Shown: positions 12,346-23,884 of the stretch, one piece after another
Position numbering within the stretch: position 1 is the stretch's first letter
How the letters are laid out: every line of letters starts with the position of its first letter
Translations under genes and position numbers: made by a program
The notes under the pieces: generated by a model
What the model was told of the DNA's origin: nothing
Seen by the model: the letters and a program-made list of their open reading frames with translations, nothing else
Databases searched by the model: none
Source: Diospyros lotus
Lineage: Eukaryota > Streptophyta > Magnoliopsida > Ericales > Ebenaceae
DNA length: 64,000 nucleotides
Direction: 5' to 3'
Assembly (NCBI RefSeq): GCF_014633365.1
Contig: NC_068351.1
Span: 22,018,866-22,082,865 of the forward strand

Positions 12346-13909
12346 AATTAAATAATTTTGATATTCAAAAATTTTATTTAAAAAGAGATAGACAATTATC
12401 TATAAAAAATTCTATCCCGAAAGCATAAGATAAACGTTATTTATAAGAATTTTAATCTTCACCAAGTTAAAAAAAATTAAGATAGATGTTATTTGATAAA
12501 ATCATAATCTTGAACTATTTCGAATTATTTTATATTTTTTTATAAATAAGTACATATTTATTCTAAAAAATATATATATCTGATATTAGTAAAAATTTTA
12601 TTTTATAATTTTTATTATTTTTAATATTTGACTTAAATATCATAGTATTTGAATGAAATTTTTTTTGTGCCATTTAACTCTGTTCTTCCTTACAAACTCA
12701 GATAAATAAACAACAACCTTCTCAATCAAATAAATTCATTAGGGTACCTTAGCACTGACACCAACAAAACTCATATCTCTGGCTGAAGCCATCTCTATTT
12801 GTTTGGCCACGCCTGTACTCAACCGCCTCACTCCACTTCACTGTGCAAGAAGTGCAGTTCAGCCACTCAACTCAAACTCCATCTTCCAGTCTCTGGTACA
12901 ATCATGCAAACTTTAGCATGAGTTATTTGCTCTAGCTTGCTTGCTTGCAAGGGTCCAGCGATGGCTGGAACTCAGTTCTTTTATTTTATTTTTAATTAGA
13001 TAGAGAATAAGACTAACTTTAACTTAATTTAGTCCTAATTAGTGTCATTCCTAAAAGAGTAAGTGTCTTGACAATAAAATACAAGTACAGGAGCCTTCAT
13101 AACAAAAAAATGAAAAGAATACAAAGAATGTCAAGACAAAAAACCAAAAAGATCAAATCACACAGGGTGTGGTGACATTTACCCATCATATCCATATCCT
13201 TATCCAATGCTCAACATAATTTTTTGACGGTTTGGCCCACGTGGCATGACCCTTGTGGGTCTTGGTGGGGGTGGGGGGGGATCTATCTTGTACCTTCAAA
13301 TACATACAAACTCTTGATTTACAAAATATGATGTACACTAAAACAATACATATATATATATGTGTGTGTGTTAAATTATACCTTAATATATGTATTTATA
13401 ATTAAATATTTTTGCAAAATAGATTTTATCAGGCCATGGGTGTAAAACTCTTAACCTAATTGGACCCGACCAACCACCGATTCATTTGACATCTCTTTAA
13501 CTCAACAGAAACAACTCCAAACATTCTCTTCTACCAACTTAGGTCAGTATTTCCACTTTTCTTTGGCCAACATATTTCCCCATTGATCTGTAAGAATTTT
13601 GGATCCCCCCAAGACAAGGACAAGCTGTCCTTCATTTCCCTTATATTCCAGTTAAAAGGGGGCAAAAATTGCAGATGACACTGCAACTTTCTCCATCTCA
13701 ATCTCTTTCAATTATAATGGAAACTAGAAAACTAAATAGAGGCATCTATCTAGACAACAATTCAACAAGGCCCAAAAAGAAAATGTTGGCCTAAGATGAC
13801 TGTACATTATATAATGCAATCCCATATCTCAGAAATGAACTCACAGAAGCTCTTCTTTCTCCCTCCTCTTCTATGGTGGGTGGGTGAGCTAAAGATAATG
13901 TCCCCTAAA
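12346..13909. other. Intergenic DNA and 3' flank of the DUF863 gene
   Basis: AT-rich sequence with a G run at about 13265-13279 and an (AT)/(GT) microsatellite at about 13350-13372. About 200 bases next to the stop codon at 13910 should be the 3' UTR of the DUF863 gene. No other gene was seen. Confidence 0.5.
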
Positions 13910-16900
13910 TCACTCACCAACAACACAATCACCTGAATATATGACTGGAGGATTGATGATTGCCGGAATCCTTGGCCCTCGCGGTCGCCGATTCATCTTC
14001 CCCCAGCCTTCCAGCCTTCCTTCTCCCAGAGCCAACTTGCCATCGTTGTTTTCTTGTTTCAGAAGCGATAATTCTGCTTTCTCGATGCTGTGACGAAAGG
14101 AATTAGTCGTTCGCCTCCTTGCTCGTGAACCCCCGTTTCTGGCCACATTTCTTCTTCCCGAACTTGTTTCAGCAGGAGATCCTGCGCCCTCCATCAGCCC
14201 TCCGATTGTTTGAAGATCCTTGGTTACCTCGTGCCTCGAGAGAGAGGCAAGCGAAGGCAGAACTTCTGTTTGGAAGTCCTTCCGCTGCCTCCCCCTCTTT
14301 ATGTGGACCCTCCTTGGCAGCCTCTCTGATGCATTTGCAGCTGTTCCTTCCTCTTCTTGTCCACTATTCTTGGAACAATACTCTTTCACCTTCATCTCGG
14401 TTAGCTCTACCGTCATGGTGTCAAAGTAATCGCTCCCGTCAGATGAAAGTTCGTGCTGATCACCAGCATCCTCACTGCTTAGACTCATTCTGACCTCACT
14501 CCCAAGCCCATCGGCTGTTGAAGAAATTACCCCAGCAAGCCATTGCAAGGAGTCAGCAAGAGAACCTTCTAATGTCTCACAAATATTGTTTTCTGTCAAT
14601 AGGTTTTGAAATCTGGTCGTTGAAATCAAAACTAGCGTCTCAGCTGCCCCACTGACAAGTTCATCCTTCGAGGTCCTGTCTTCCTTCTTTGACAAATCGA
14701 TAGGCATCTCAATTTGGTTCTCAGATTCTCCTCTAGGTGGGGAACACTCCTTGTTTTCTGGACTAACAGGTGCTTCAAGATCTATTTCTGCCACTGCTTT
14801 GGTGTTGAGCCTCTGAATGGAGAGGTTGGGTGAAGACTTCTCTTCTTGTATGCTCGAGTTCAAGTCAATTTGCTTTTGAACCCTTGAAAGGTTGCCATCA
14901 ACCATAGCCTCTAAAGACATATTGTTAGAAAAAGGATGTCTAGCCAGCTTAGCTTGAGGCAATCCAGTTTTCTGATTGCTTTCAATGCCCCCGTCTTCTG
15001 ATGCATATGGATGTGAATCAATGGAAGCCGACTCAACCGGGACAACCTGGTCAGGGGAAACATGAGGCTTCTTATGGTTGGAAGACCCAAGGATATTTTC
15101 CTTGACTACATAGTCAGTGGCCGTAAGCATCTTCGGTTCGACACCACTTGCTGATATCGGAAAAACTTGTGAAAATACCAGATCCGCTTGGGATGAATCT
15201 TCTCTTCCCCTATTAGGTTTGCTAGTGCGATCGATCTTTTCACTAGGCCCGTAGAACGCTACTTGTGACTCTTCAAGCTTTCCATCTTCAGTCCCAAAAT
15301 TTTCTGGATAGACTTCTGAGCCTAGCAAGCAGATAGGAGGAACATTCAAGTCCATGGTTACGAAACTCAAATTCCTGCCACTAGAACCAATGGCACTACT
15401 GGGGTTCAAGTGATTAGAACCAACCAATGGAAAGCAAGCATCTGTTCTTGACTGGTTGCCTGAGAAAAATCCCGTTGCAAGTGGGTAGACACCAGCACCT
15501 AAGCCAGTCATATTTCTGCTACTACACGCACTCTTTATGCAAGCTTCGACAATGGTTTTACTCTGGACACTAGAGACAATTTCCTTCGACAAAACTTGGA
15601 AGCCCAAATTCGATAATCTAGACATCTCTTGGTCCTGGCATTGGATCCCCTTGTGACTGGTATCACGGCCTGAAAGATTAGCAGAATTTGAAGGCAACGT
15701 GCCTACGCTCCTGACACTTTGATTCAAGTCAGCTAAGTTAATGGTGCTCGCAGAAAAAAAATCAGGAGCAGAAATACCTCCTTGGGAACTGGAGTTCACA
15801 AGCACATCACAAGGAAATGGTTTTAAATCTTTCTTCAGCAAAATTCCTGGCATTCTCTCTGGTGGATAATATGGCAGCTCGGGAACTTTAGAAAGCTTAC
15901 CATCTCCAGGATGATCCTCCTCTTCACTGTTAATGTACTCATCTGGTGGAAGTTCAAGGTCCAACATTTTCCTTCTCGGCTTCTCCAATTTGGGTCCTGA
16001 CAATTTGAGGTCTTCTTTTAAACCATCTTCATCTTGAGCAGTGCAAGGACCTGCTTGGCTGCTGCTCCACTTGGAAGAAACTGATTGGAAGTTTTCAGAA
16101 CTTGAAGTAGATAATTTACAAGCAGCTAGACGCACCCAAGGTAAGCCAGGGGTTTGCCATGTACACTGGGCAGACTTGGAAGAAATTTCCGGCAGAAAAG
16201 AATTGGAGTGAGGTGCCTGCAGCTGCAACTTTTGCTTGGATAGCTCTCTCATTTTAAATTCATCCATCAACTCTCTTTGTCTTCTGTAAAGGCGGTGGAG
16301 TTCACGGACCTGGATGAGTAGAAGAAATTTCAGACACATCAAGGTGTTTAATAACCATTCCGAGTTCTATAACTTGGATTTTGTCTGTCTGCTCTTCTTG
16401 ATGACTGCTAGCAATTCCAGGTCAAATGCCAAAAGGATAACCATGAAGGAATGAATGAAATAGGAAAAGCTACTCAATCATTTTGTAATCTAGAAGGCCT
16501 ACTATGACGGCCATTTTTAATTTAAATGGTCAAAGACGAGTAAAATGCATGTAGCATACATCTAAAGAAGATGCTTCCAATTTTACTTTCATAATACGCA
16601 TTTTCTGGTCCAATGGGCATAGAACAACACATCATGCCTTAATCCCACTGGGTGAGTCTTGTCTCCAATGGATATAAGTAGTTTTATTTTTTCTTTTTCT
16701 TCTCCCAGAATTGCTTCTGTCATTACACTATAAGCAAGTGTAGAGTGAACTCTTTTATGATTCGGAATAAACATAATCTAAACTCCTATTGGCAGCTATA
16801 AAGAATTATGCTTCTAGAATTCATGTAACCTACCCCACCAAGTGAGATTAAGGCTTGGGATTGTTGTGGTTGTTGTAGAGCTTCCAATTGCACCTTTTGA

Positions 16901-17513
16901 TTCATAAATTTCTGAAACCTAAGAATTGAAATATGGTATGCAAAAAGAGTCCAGTTGAACAACAAATATATTCTAAAAATCACAAGAAAATCTTGTGAAA
17001 AATCAGAACACTTAATTCAAACACTGCTAGTATTCTCTTCAACAACCCATAACATGAAATGTTTCATTTTGGTAACCTAATACATAGCATTTCAGGAAAT
17101 CCTAAACTATATTCAGTTTCAAGTAACTTCAAGGATTTGAATCAATTCTCCCATTCATAGAATAAATTAAAACCAAAAATATATTCGTGGGAACAAGAAC
17201 AAAAATGGAAAGATTCGTCCAAATGCAGTCAAGTGAATAGAAATTAACAGCCAGCTCTCACTGGCTCAAACATAGAATAGTGATACAGAATTACCTGGTC
17301 CCTAAATATGATATCATGCCTCAGCATTGTCTGCCTCAACAGGTCCTTGTCATTGACCACAAACAGGTCTGTACTTGGTGGTGGCAAGGAAACATTATAT
17401 AAATGCCCAGTTGTCAAGCTCGTATTGCCATTATATAGCCATGCACCATTGTTAGCACCTGCGTTAACATCTCTACTGGAGGAGCATCCTTGGAGGAAGC
17501 TTGTACACTGCAT
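13910..17513 (-). CDS. DUF863 family protein, two coding exons (872 aa)
   Basis: Exon 1 is 17513-17295 (73 codons, ATG at 17513-17511) and exon 2 is 16309-13910. The donor is CCAG|GTAATT, the acceptor is CATCCAG|GTCCGT, and the join is in phase 0. The join restores the conserved start of the plant DUF863 family: the exon 1 end HDIIFRDQ runs directly into VRELHRLYRRQRELMDEFK. Most of the protein is Ser/Glu-rich and probably disordered. A DLNVPP stretch near residue 392 and other D-L-N/E pieces resemble EAR-type repression motifs (DLNxxP), and basic runs near the C-terminus could be nuclear localisation signals. The C-terminus RGPRIPAIINPPVIYSGD is also typical of the family. The biochemical role of DUF863 proteins is not established; a nuclear role is inference. 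The frame is intact, and no duplicate or truncation is visible. Confidence 0.88.
16310..17294 (-). other. Intron of the DUF863 gene
   Basis: This interval of 985 bases lies between the donor GTAATT and the acceptor TCATCCAG on the minus strand. It is U-rich in the sense orientation and has no coding character. Confidence 0.85.
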
Positions 17514-19560
17514 ACTTACTTTCGCGCCTGGTAATTACTAAAAAACCGCAACAACCACAAGCTTGATCAATAAATTTAGTTTTATTTAGTGATCGATGCA
17601 CAATAAAGGAAATAATGCACAAATGTTTGTATTAATAATTCATTAAAGGACTGACTTTTTATTGCTTTTAATGGGACATGCTAACTTCCAAATAAATAGG
17701 GCAACAGTTGCGGCATAATACAGTTAAATGTTGTCCTGGTGTTCTTACCCATAAATCAGTTTGAACTTTAAAGCTCATTAGCTTTCAACGGTTTATTTCC
17801 AGTACTAGTATTCAAGAATCAAGTGACTTTGCTCTAGGACAAAAAGAGTTGACTTCTAACAGTGGATTATTCCTATTAGGTCCACATAGAAAGGGCTTTC
17901 AACCAAGCAAACAGACATCAAGTTTCCACAAATCGGAAGAATTGAAATACACTTGTAGTGAATTTAACTGATCAAAGCAGCTCATAGCAACACCATTGAA
18001 GTGCAAATCTCTATGTCAAGATAAAAAAAGTCAGTGAGACTTCCGATTAACTCAAAATTTCAACTTATGTATGCATAATAAACTTAATGTTCCTCCCCAA
18101 TTTGGTTCTTAGAGATAAAAGTCATCTTGCAAACACGAACAAAATTAGATGAAACCTTCCTATGATTTTCTGATTGCATCAGGCATGAAGCTGAAAATGA
18201 CAGATTTCTCCCAAAAAGACCTGAAAACTATTAATCATTCATTAGAATCAAGTTCCCTGCAACAGAATAGAGTTCATATCCAGATGCCCAAGGACATGTC
18301 AAGAAAGTAAAAAAAATAAATAAGTAATTTTCCAAACCAAACCCATTGACTTTCGCTTGGACTTAATGGAACTAGAAGATAAATTCAAAATATTTGAAAT
18401 TTGAACTCATATTGACAAAGACAAACAATGCAAATTCCCAACACCTAGACAAGGAGAAATGGTAAATAAAAAAAAAAAATGAAAGAAATATTGTCAGCTC
18501 TAAAAGTTCAATTATATTAGCTGGTAGTATGTCCTGTAGGTCCAGTGAAGACACGAAATTTCAGATGAAAACCTACCTCTGTCACCGCGGCGTTGTAAGG
18601 GCAAGATTACCCCCATTGTATTTATATAATAAGTCACACACACACACACATATATATCCTTGGTCAGTGAAAACAGATAACAATGGTCTAAAAGAACTAA
18701 TTTTTAGGGGTCCTTTATGTAGGGTTTTATGGTATAAATACAGCACAAATCGACGTTCTCAAGCCTGACCAGAAATGGGGGTATAATTCAAGAAACTGAA
18801 GAATTTAATTTTTCAGGTGCAATTTGGGAAAATTGTTTAAGATAAGGCATATGTATCTAGCCATGAGATATTCTGATAATGTTGAGAAGAAATAGAAAAA
18901 GTATAACCAAATCAGAATCAGATGCTACAAAAGTTGGGATTGCATAGTAATCTAAAAGGTAATACTCATCACCATCAAGAAAACTGAAAACAACTATAAT
19001 AGATCACTCCGAAACCTTAAAAACTAGAATTCTCACACACACACCGCAATTTGATGTCATTGTGTTCATCAAACAAAGGAAGCATTGACAAGGAAGACCA
19101 GGAATTTTAATATGCCAAAAATGAAAGACAAACAAAGAGATAAGAACATTCTCAAGAAAAAAAGAAATGAAATTTACTGGAATTTGGAAAGTTGCCTCAA
19201 TCTGAAATCACTCTCAGAACCCCTTCGTCAAAAACCCACCATGAATTGACACATTAATCAACAGTTATAGCTTCTTGGCAATGGAGAGAAAGCAAAAAGA
19301 AGAGCGATCAGAAGAAGAACCGAATGACCCATACAGAAGAGGACAGAGACAAAATGGGTAGTGCTGAACACCCACGAAAAGCTTGGATCTTCAGGAAGCA
19401 GAAGAAACGGCAAAGAAATTGGAGATTTGGATCTGCTGGCTGCCTGCTGGGACCTGCGAGCGAGGGAGGAAGCGAGAGAGAGAGAGAGAGAAATCTAAAG
19501 AAAGGAACAAACTTACAAGAGAAGGGACATTGGATTTGTCAATAAACTGGGCCTATCTGC
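17514..19560 (-). other. 5' leader introns and promoter region of the DUF863 gene
   Basis: A splice acceptor AATTACCAG lies just upstream of the start codon (minus strand, exon resuming at 17527), so the leader is spliced. Candidate first-exon sequence with a CT repeat (plus-strand GA repeat at about 19475-19492) lies near 19,300-19,500. The donor of this intron is not certain. A CA/TA microsatellite is at 18635-18657. No coding frame of note was found. Confidence 0.45.
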
Positions 19561-20172
19561 TCATTCCTATCTGTTAATGGATTTTTTTGGTGGAAAAAAA
19601 GTGCAAGAAGTGAGTATGTCGAGATTCTCTCCACTCCACCACCCTTCTTTTCTACTTATACTTACCCAATTAATTAATTAATTAATTAAGGGCCTATCAA
19701 ACTCATTTTCTTTCTATTAGGAAACCATACATACATACATACATGCATCATCATCCATCTTAGTGATATAATGAATCTTTAATATTTCTCCACTATATAC
19801 AACTTATTTTTTTTATATTAAGAAATCATACATAAATGTAATCAATCTTTAATATTTCTCCACTAACTTAATTTAAAGTAAACATAAATATAAAAATAAG
19901 ATATAAGTACAAAATTCATTTAAAAATTTATCAAAATAAATATATAGATGGGTTATATTTACACTCACATGCATCGCGTTTTGTAATATTTTATCAATTA
20001 ATATAATTATTTTAAAATAAAAAATTATAATAAATAAAGTATATGTATTATATTTTAATTATTATATTAAAAGCAATAATAATTATAATCTATCCTATTC
20101 TTATCTAATGATTGTACTTCATTTGCATGATGTGAGCGTATTGATTGAGAGTCATAATTATTTATTTGAAAA
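19561..20172. other. AT-rich upstream region with short tandem repeats
   Basis: Contains an AATT tandem run at about 19667-19689 and a CATA run at about 19727-19747. No gene or transposon end was identified. Confidence 0.5.
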
Positions 20173-20580
20173 GGGCTTATTAGTAGGAGAAATTTAATTT
20201 TTTTCCTATTTTTATGATTTTATTTAAAATTTTTAATTTTGATAATAAAGCTTCAATTTAATTAATTAGTTGTAATTTTATTTACGAACCGGATCCAATT
20301 CAAGAAAGGTTCACGATCTGCTGACGTAACATATCACATGATATTTTAAATATATATAACATATATATATATCACATATTTAACATCATTTTATTTTTTT
20401 AATTTTTTACACATGTATATGTAAGGTTCACTCAAAATATTTTAAAATATCAGGTGACATGCCACGTTAGTCTCAAATCGAATTCGGGTTATGGATAAAA
20501 TTACAATTAATTTAACAAATTAAGATTTTTAGATAAAATCATAAAAATATAAAAAAAATTAATTTTTTTGTGCTAAGACC
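20173..20580. mobile_element. MITE-like element with long imperfect inverted repeats (about 408 bp)
   Basis: The left arm begins GGGCTTATTAGTAGGA and the right arm, read on the minus strand, begins GGTCTTAGCAC. Both then share TATTTTTATGATTTTAT, AATTTTTAATTT/AATCTTAATTTG, TGTAATTTTAT and an ACCCGAATTC/ACCGGATCC segment in the same order over about 130-150 bases each. The centre is a TATATA-rich loop. There is no coding capacity. Flanks are A/T-rich (TTTGAAAA versus TTTTAAAA), so the target duplication cannot be fixed and the superfamily is not assigned. Confidence 0.7.
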
Positions 20581-20799
20581 TTTTTAAAAAACTATTTGCT
20601 TCCCGTGGAAACAAACAAGAGAATGGGAAAGTAAAGAAATGGGGCAACACCCAACTGTCGGAGCCCTTATTTGCTGCAACAACAAACCAACCATGATTTT
20701 CTCTTGTAAACAATTTACCAACTTTCAATGAAATCGGTTTCTCCTTCACAACTGAATTAGAAGTCTGCTTCTACATGTGGTGTGGATGCCTTCCGTTTT

Positions 20800-20812
20800 G
20801 TCATTATTATTA

Positions 20813-20852
<40 letters not shown>
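20800..20852. repeat. ATT/TTA trinucleotide microsatellite
   Basis: An almost uninterrupted ATT repeat of about 17 units with one ATC interruption near the start. Long trinucleotide runs of this kind are usually length-variable between individuals. Confidence 0.9.
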
Positions 20853-20853
<1 letters not shown>

Positions 20854-21061
20854 TGAGTTTAAGAAGTATGAAAATTAATGATATTATATATTATGAAAAC
20901 TCAGTAGAGGTTATTTATAATAAAGTATATATATATTTAATAGGGGTTTGATTAATTTACTGGAAAAATATCTTGATGGATTTTATAATAAAGTTAAGTT
21001 AATTAAAGATTAATTAAATTAAATTTAAACGTAATAAAAATAAAAAATAAAAATTTGTTGC

Positions 21062-21089
21062 TAGCTAACTAGAACCTTCTAGTTAGCTA
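21062..21089. repeat. Near-perfect palindrome, 13-bp arms with 2-base spacer
   Basis: TAGCTAACTAGAA at 21062-21074 is followed by CC and then its exact reverse complement at 21077-21089. A further inverted repeat, TTATACTAT (21347-21355) with ATAGTATAA (21367-21375), lies 260 bases downstream and also encloses AACTAGTT. No element boundary was identified. Confidence 0.75.
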
Positions 21090-21844
21090 CCAATCTCAAA
21101 AAAAATTCAAGATAATGGTTTCTCCAAAGCCCGTCATATAGATCAAGACAATGACATCGACCTTGATGGATTTTGACATAAAAAATAGTAGAAAAAAAAA
21201 AAAACTCAATTCGTATCTCGAATTGAAAGAAGCCATAATCCCTAATTTTATCTTCTTCCTAAACCCGAAAAAACCCTAAGTCACAAATTTATCTTTTGGC
21301 ATGGGTTTGTGTGTGTGTTTGTGTATAATGGCACCACTTAGTAAAATTATACTATAACTAGTTAGAATAGTATAATAGACTAAAACCTTTGAACAAACTA
21401 TTATCTATTAACTAGCTAAACACAAAATTACACACAAGTTTAACATCATTGAAAACTCAAAGAAGATTGACATTATTATGGTCTTGTATTAGTATCATTT
21501 TCATGAGTGCTTTAAGAGTCAACCCCTTAACTTGAAGAAGTGATCACACTTGGCACTCACATACTGTATTTACACATAACGAGTCTATTGTTGTTCTTGT
21601 CATTTTGGCTTACTGTATTTACCCTTTGATGGCGTTCTCTGTGACTTCCATTAGTTGAGTCATTCCGTGAAATGTTCTATATCTCTTTATGGGTCTCATT
21701 GTGGTCTCAAATGGGGTTTGTTTTCATCCCAAGCTTCCTTCAGTGAATGGCATTTTATTAGCATAGATGTAGATATACAACCTTGTCCACTTATGTATCT
21801 GTTTGAGCTTAGTTGTGTATCCATAGCCAAATGTTTAGCATAAA

Positions 21845-22114
21845 CATCCGAATGCATCTCTCACAAACCTATATGTCACATTTGAATATTCCATGAGCCA
21901 TCTGAATGCATCTCTCACAAACTTATATGCCACATCCGAATGTGCCATGAGCCATCCAAATGCCACTTGCAGAAATATATATGCCATATCCGAATGCCAC
22001 TGAGCCTATTCGAATGTCACTCACAAAAATTCATATGCCATATCCAAATGTCATTAAGCCATTCAAATGTAACACCCGCAAATATATATATTACAACCAA
22101 ATTCCATATTCAAG
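21845..22114. repeat. Minisatellite of about five 54-bp units
   Basis: Units begin at 21845, 21899, 21953, 22006 and 22060, each starting CATCCGAATG or a variant and ending near CATGAGC. Each unit carries the CATCCGAATG word twice, so the array grew from a half-unit of about 27 bp. Units 1 and 2 are most alike and unit 5 is the most decayed. The array lies within what appears to be an LTR (next entry). Confidence 0.75.
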
Positions 22115-23150
22115 TACTTTGTGCTACATTTGTTAATCCTTTGTGATCAAATCAAAACAATTATGTTAACAGGCTAACATGAATAACATAAGCATTAAAG
22201 TAAATGGAGACACAAGTATAAAGATTGTGCTTGCTAGCAATGGTTTGTTATCAACATATGGATTTATATATATGTACACTGTATGCATGGTATTAGTTTT
22301 GAAAACCTTGCATTTTGTGCATAAGTTATATGACTGTGTTTTGATGTATCATATTATTATAAATCTAGCGCACTTACTATTTTGTGCGAGAAGAAAGGGT
22401 ACCCTAGGAGCGCCTGGCGTAAATCGAGGTGGTCATAGTTTGACAAGTAGTACTCACTATTATATGTGCTGAATTGTTAACATGATGTGTTTTGAATACC
22501 TTATATGGTGGCTTACGAGCCTTTGGGATTTGTGAGATCTACACTTATGATGTATGCACACGAGATGAATATGCACACTTGCATAATTATACATGGTGGC
22601 ATGAACGACAATTTTGATTGAAAAATTCATAAGATATGATCCCTTGATATATTAATCTGTATTAATGTTTGATTTGTTGTCACTCTACTTCGTTGTCACC
22701 ATGATTTTTCGCAAATTTTGTAAATTGTTCCTTATACTTGAACTTGTTGAGCCATGCGACTCACTTGATCTTCTTATGTGCTATTCCAAATAGGGGTAAA
22801 ACAATTATTGGGGCAAGTCCAGTGGGACTGCAACCCAGGGGTAGTGGTGTACAAAGGCACCCTTGTCTTAAAGATCCTAGATAGTGATTTGGTAAGGCTT
22901 GATTCGGTAAGATTTTATTTTGTTCATTTACATTAGAGGCTCGTAATTGTTTTTTATGGCCATAGAGCCAAGATTTGTCAAATCTTATTTTGTAAAAGAA
23001 GTTATGAAAATTTCGCTGCGAGAAATGGAATTAGAATATGAGTATATGTGTGATGTCTTGTTCTATATCATCCTTATGATGACCTTTTTCCGAATGTCCT
23101 ATGCAAGCGGGCACCTTCGGGAACAGGCCACTACATTAAATGTTTACAAA
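22115..23150 (+). mobile_element. Fragment of the 2.0-2.7-kb LTR family, plus orientation
   Basis: There is no coding capacity. The 16-base stem-loop TGAGCCATGCGACTCA at 22748-22763 matches the element found in the six other LTRs of this family in the window. The run of GC-rich phrases near 22390-22420 and 22800-22870 on an AT-rich background also fits the family. Ends and target duplication could not be located. Confidence 0.45.
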
Positions 23151-23159
23151 TAATTTGAA

Positions 23160-23884
23160 CACAAATAAGTAATTAAGTACAAATTATACAATACAGTAAT
23201 ATTTAAATAAATAAGTAAACAGTGATCTCGATTTGAATTGAGAAGATTAAATTCGGCTTTACGATCTTTTTTTTTTTCTTTTTGTCTTGTAACTCTTCGG
23301 TGGATGTGCAATAATATTTCAAGAGTCTCGGATTACTTGGATGATAGCTTGAGAGTGTTTAGGATCTTTCAAATGCTTTGAATTTTCAATGGAAACACTT
23401 GAATACTTTAAAAATGAGTTTGGGGGTATTTATAGGTTTTTGATACACTATTTCAAACGGTCATTTTTCTGACCATTAGGCCGAGGGTCGGTCTTCCAAA
23501 GGGGAAAGGTCGACCTTCAAGGGTCAATTATCTGGCACCTAAAGAGCCGACCTTCTGGGCTTTAAGGGTTGACTTTCGTGCACACTGAGAGTCGACTTTC
23601 ACAGCATTAAGAGTTGACTTTTTTATCCAAATTTTGGAAAAAAAATATTTTTTATGCAAATTAATTTTAAAAAAAATAATTTTAATGAAAAATAATATTT
23701 TTGCTAATACATATACTATGAAAAAATATTGTATAATTCTTCAAAAATAATTTCATACTATAATTAATATATTCAAGAAAAATACTCTTTTTGTTAATTA
23801 TCAAAAACACTATGATTTGTATATTAAAATTTTTCTTTTTGTTAATCATTAAAATTTAATTAATATGAGTAAGTTGGCTCAACA
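23160..23884 (-). mobile_element. Ty1/copia LTR, minus orientation, partial
   Basis: Read on the minus strand it starts TGTTGAGCCAACTTACTC at 23884 and continues through TTAACAAAAA segments, matching the LTR start at 55260 and 25762. A TATA box (TATAAATA, minus, 23434-23427) follows an array of GTCGACC/GTCGACTTT words at about 23470-23640. The end of the LTR near 23150 is not resolved, and no pol sequence adjoins it. Confidence 0.65.

Noticed and set aside
14119..14493. 124-codon open frame antisense to the DUF863 gene
   Set aside because: It is a shadow of the real coding exon on the other strand and has no independent support.
22179..22472. 97-codon open frame near the minisatellite
   Set aside because: It lies in LTR-like DNA and crosses into GC-rich LTR phrases; no recognisable product.
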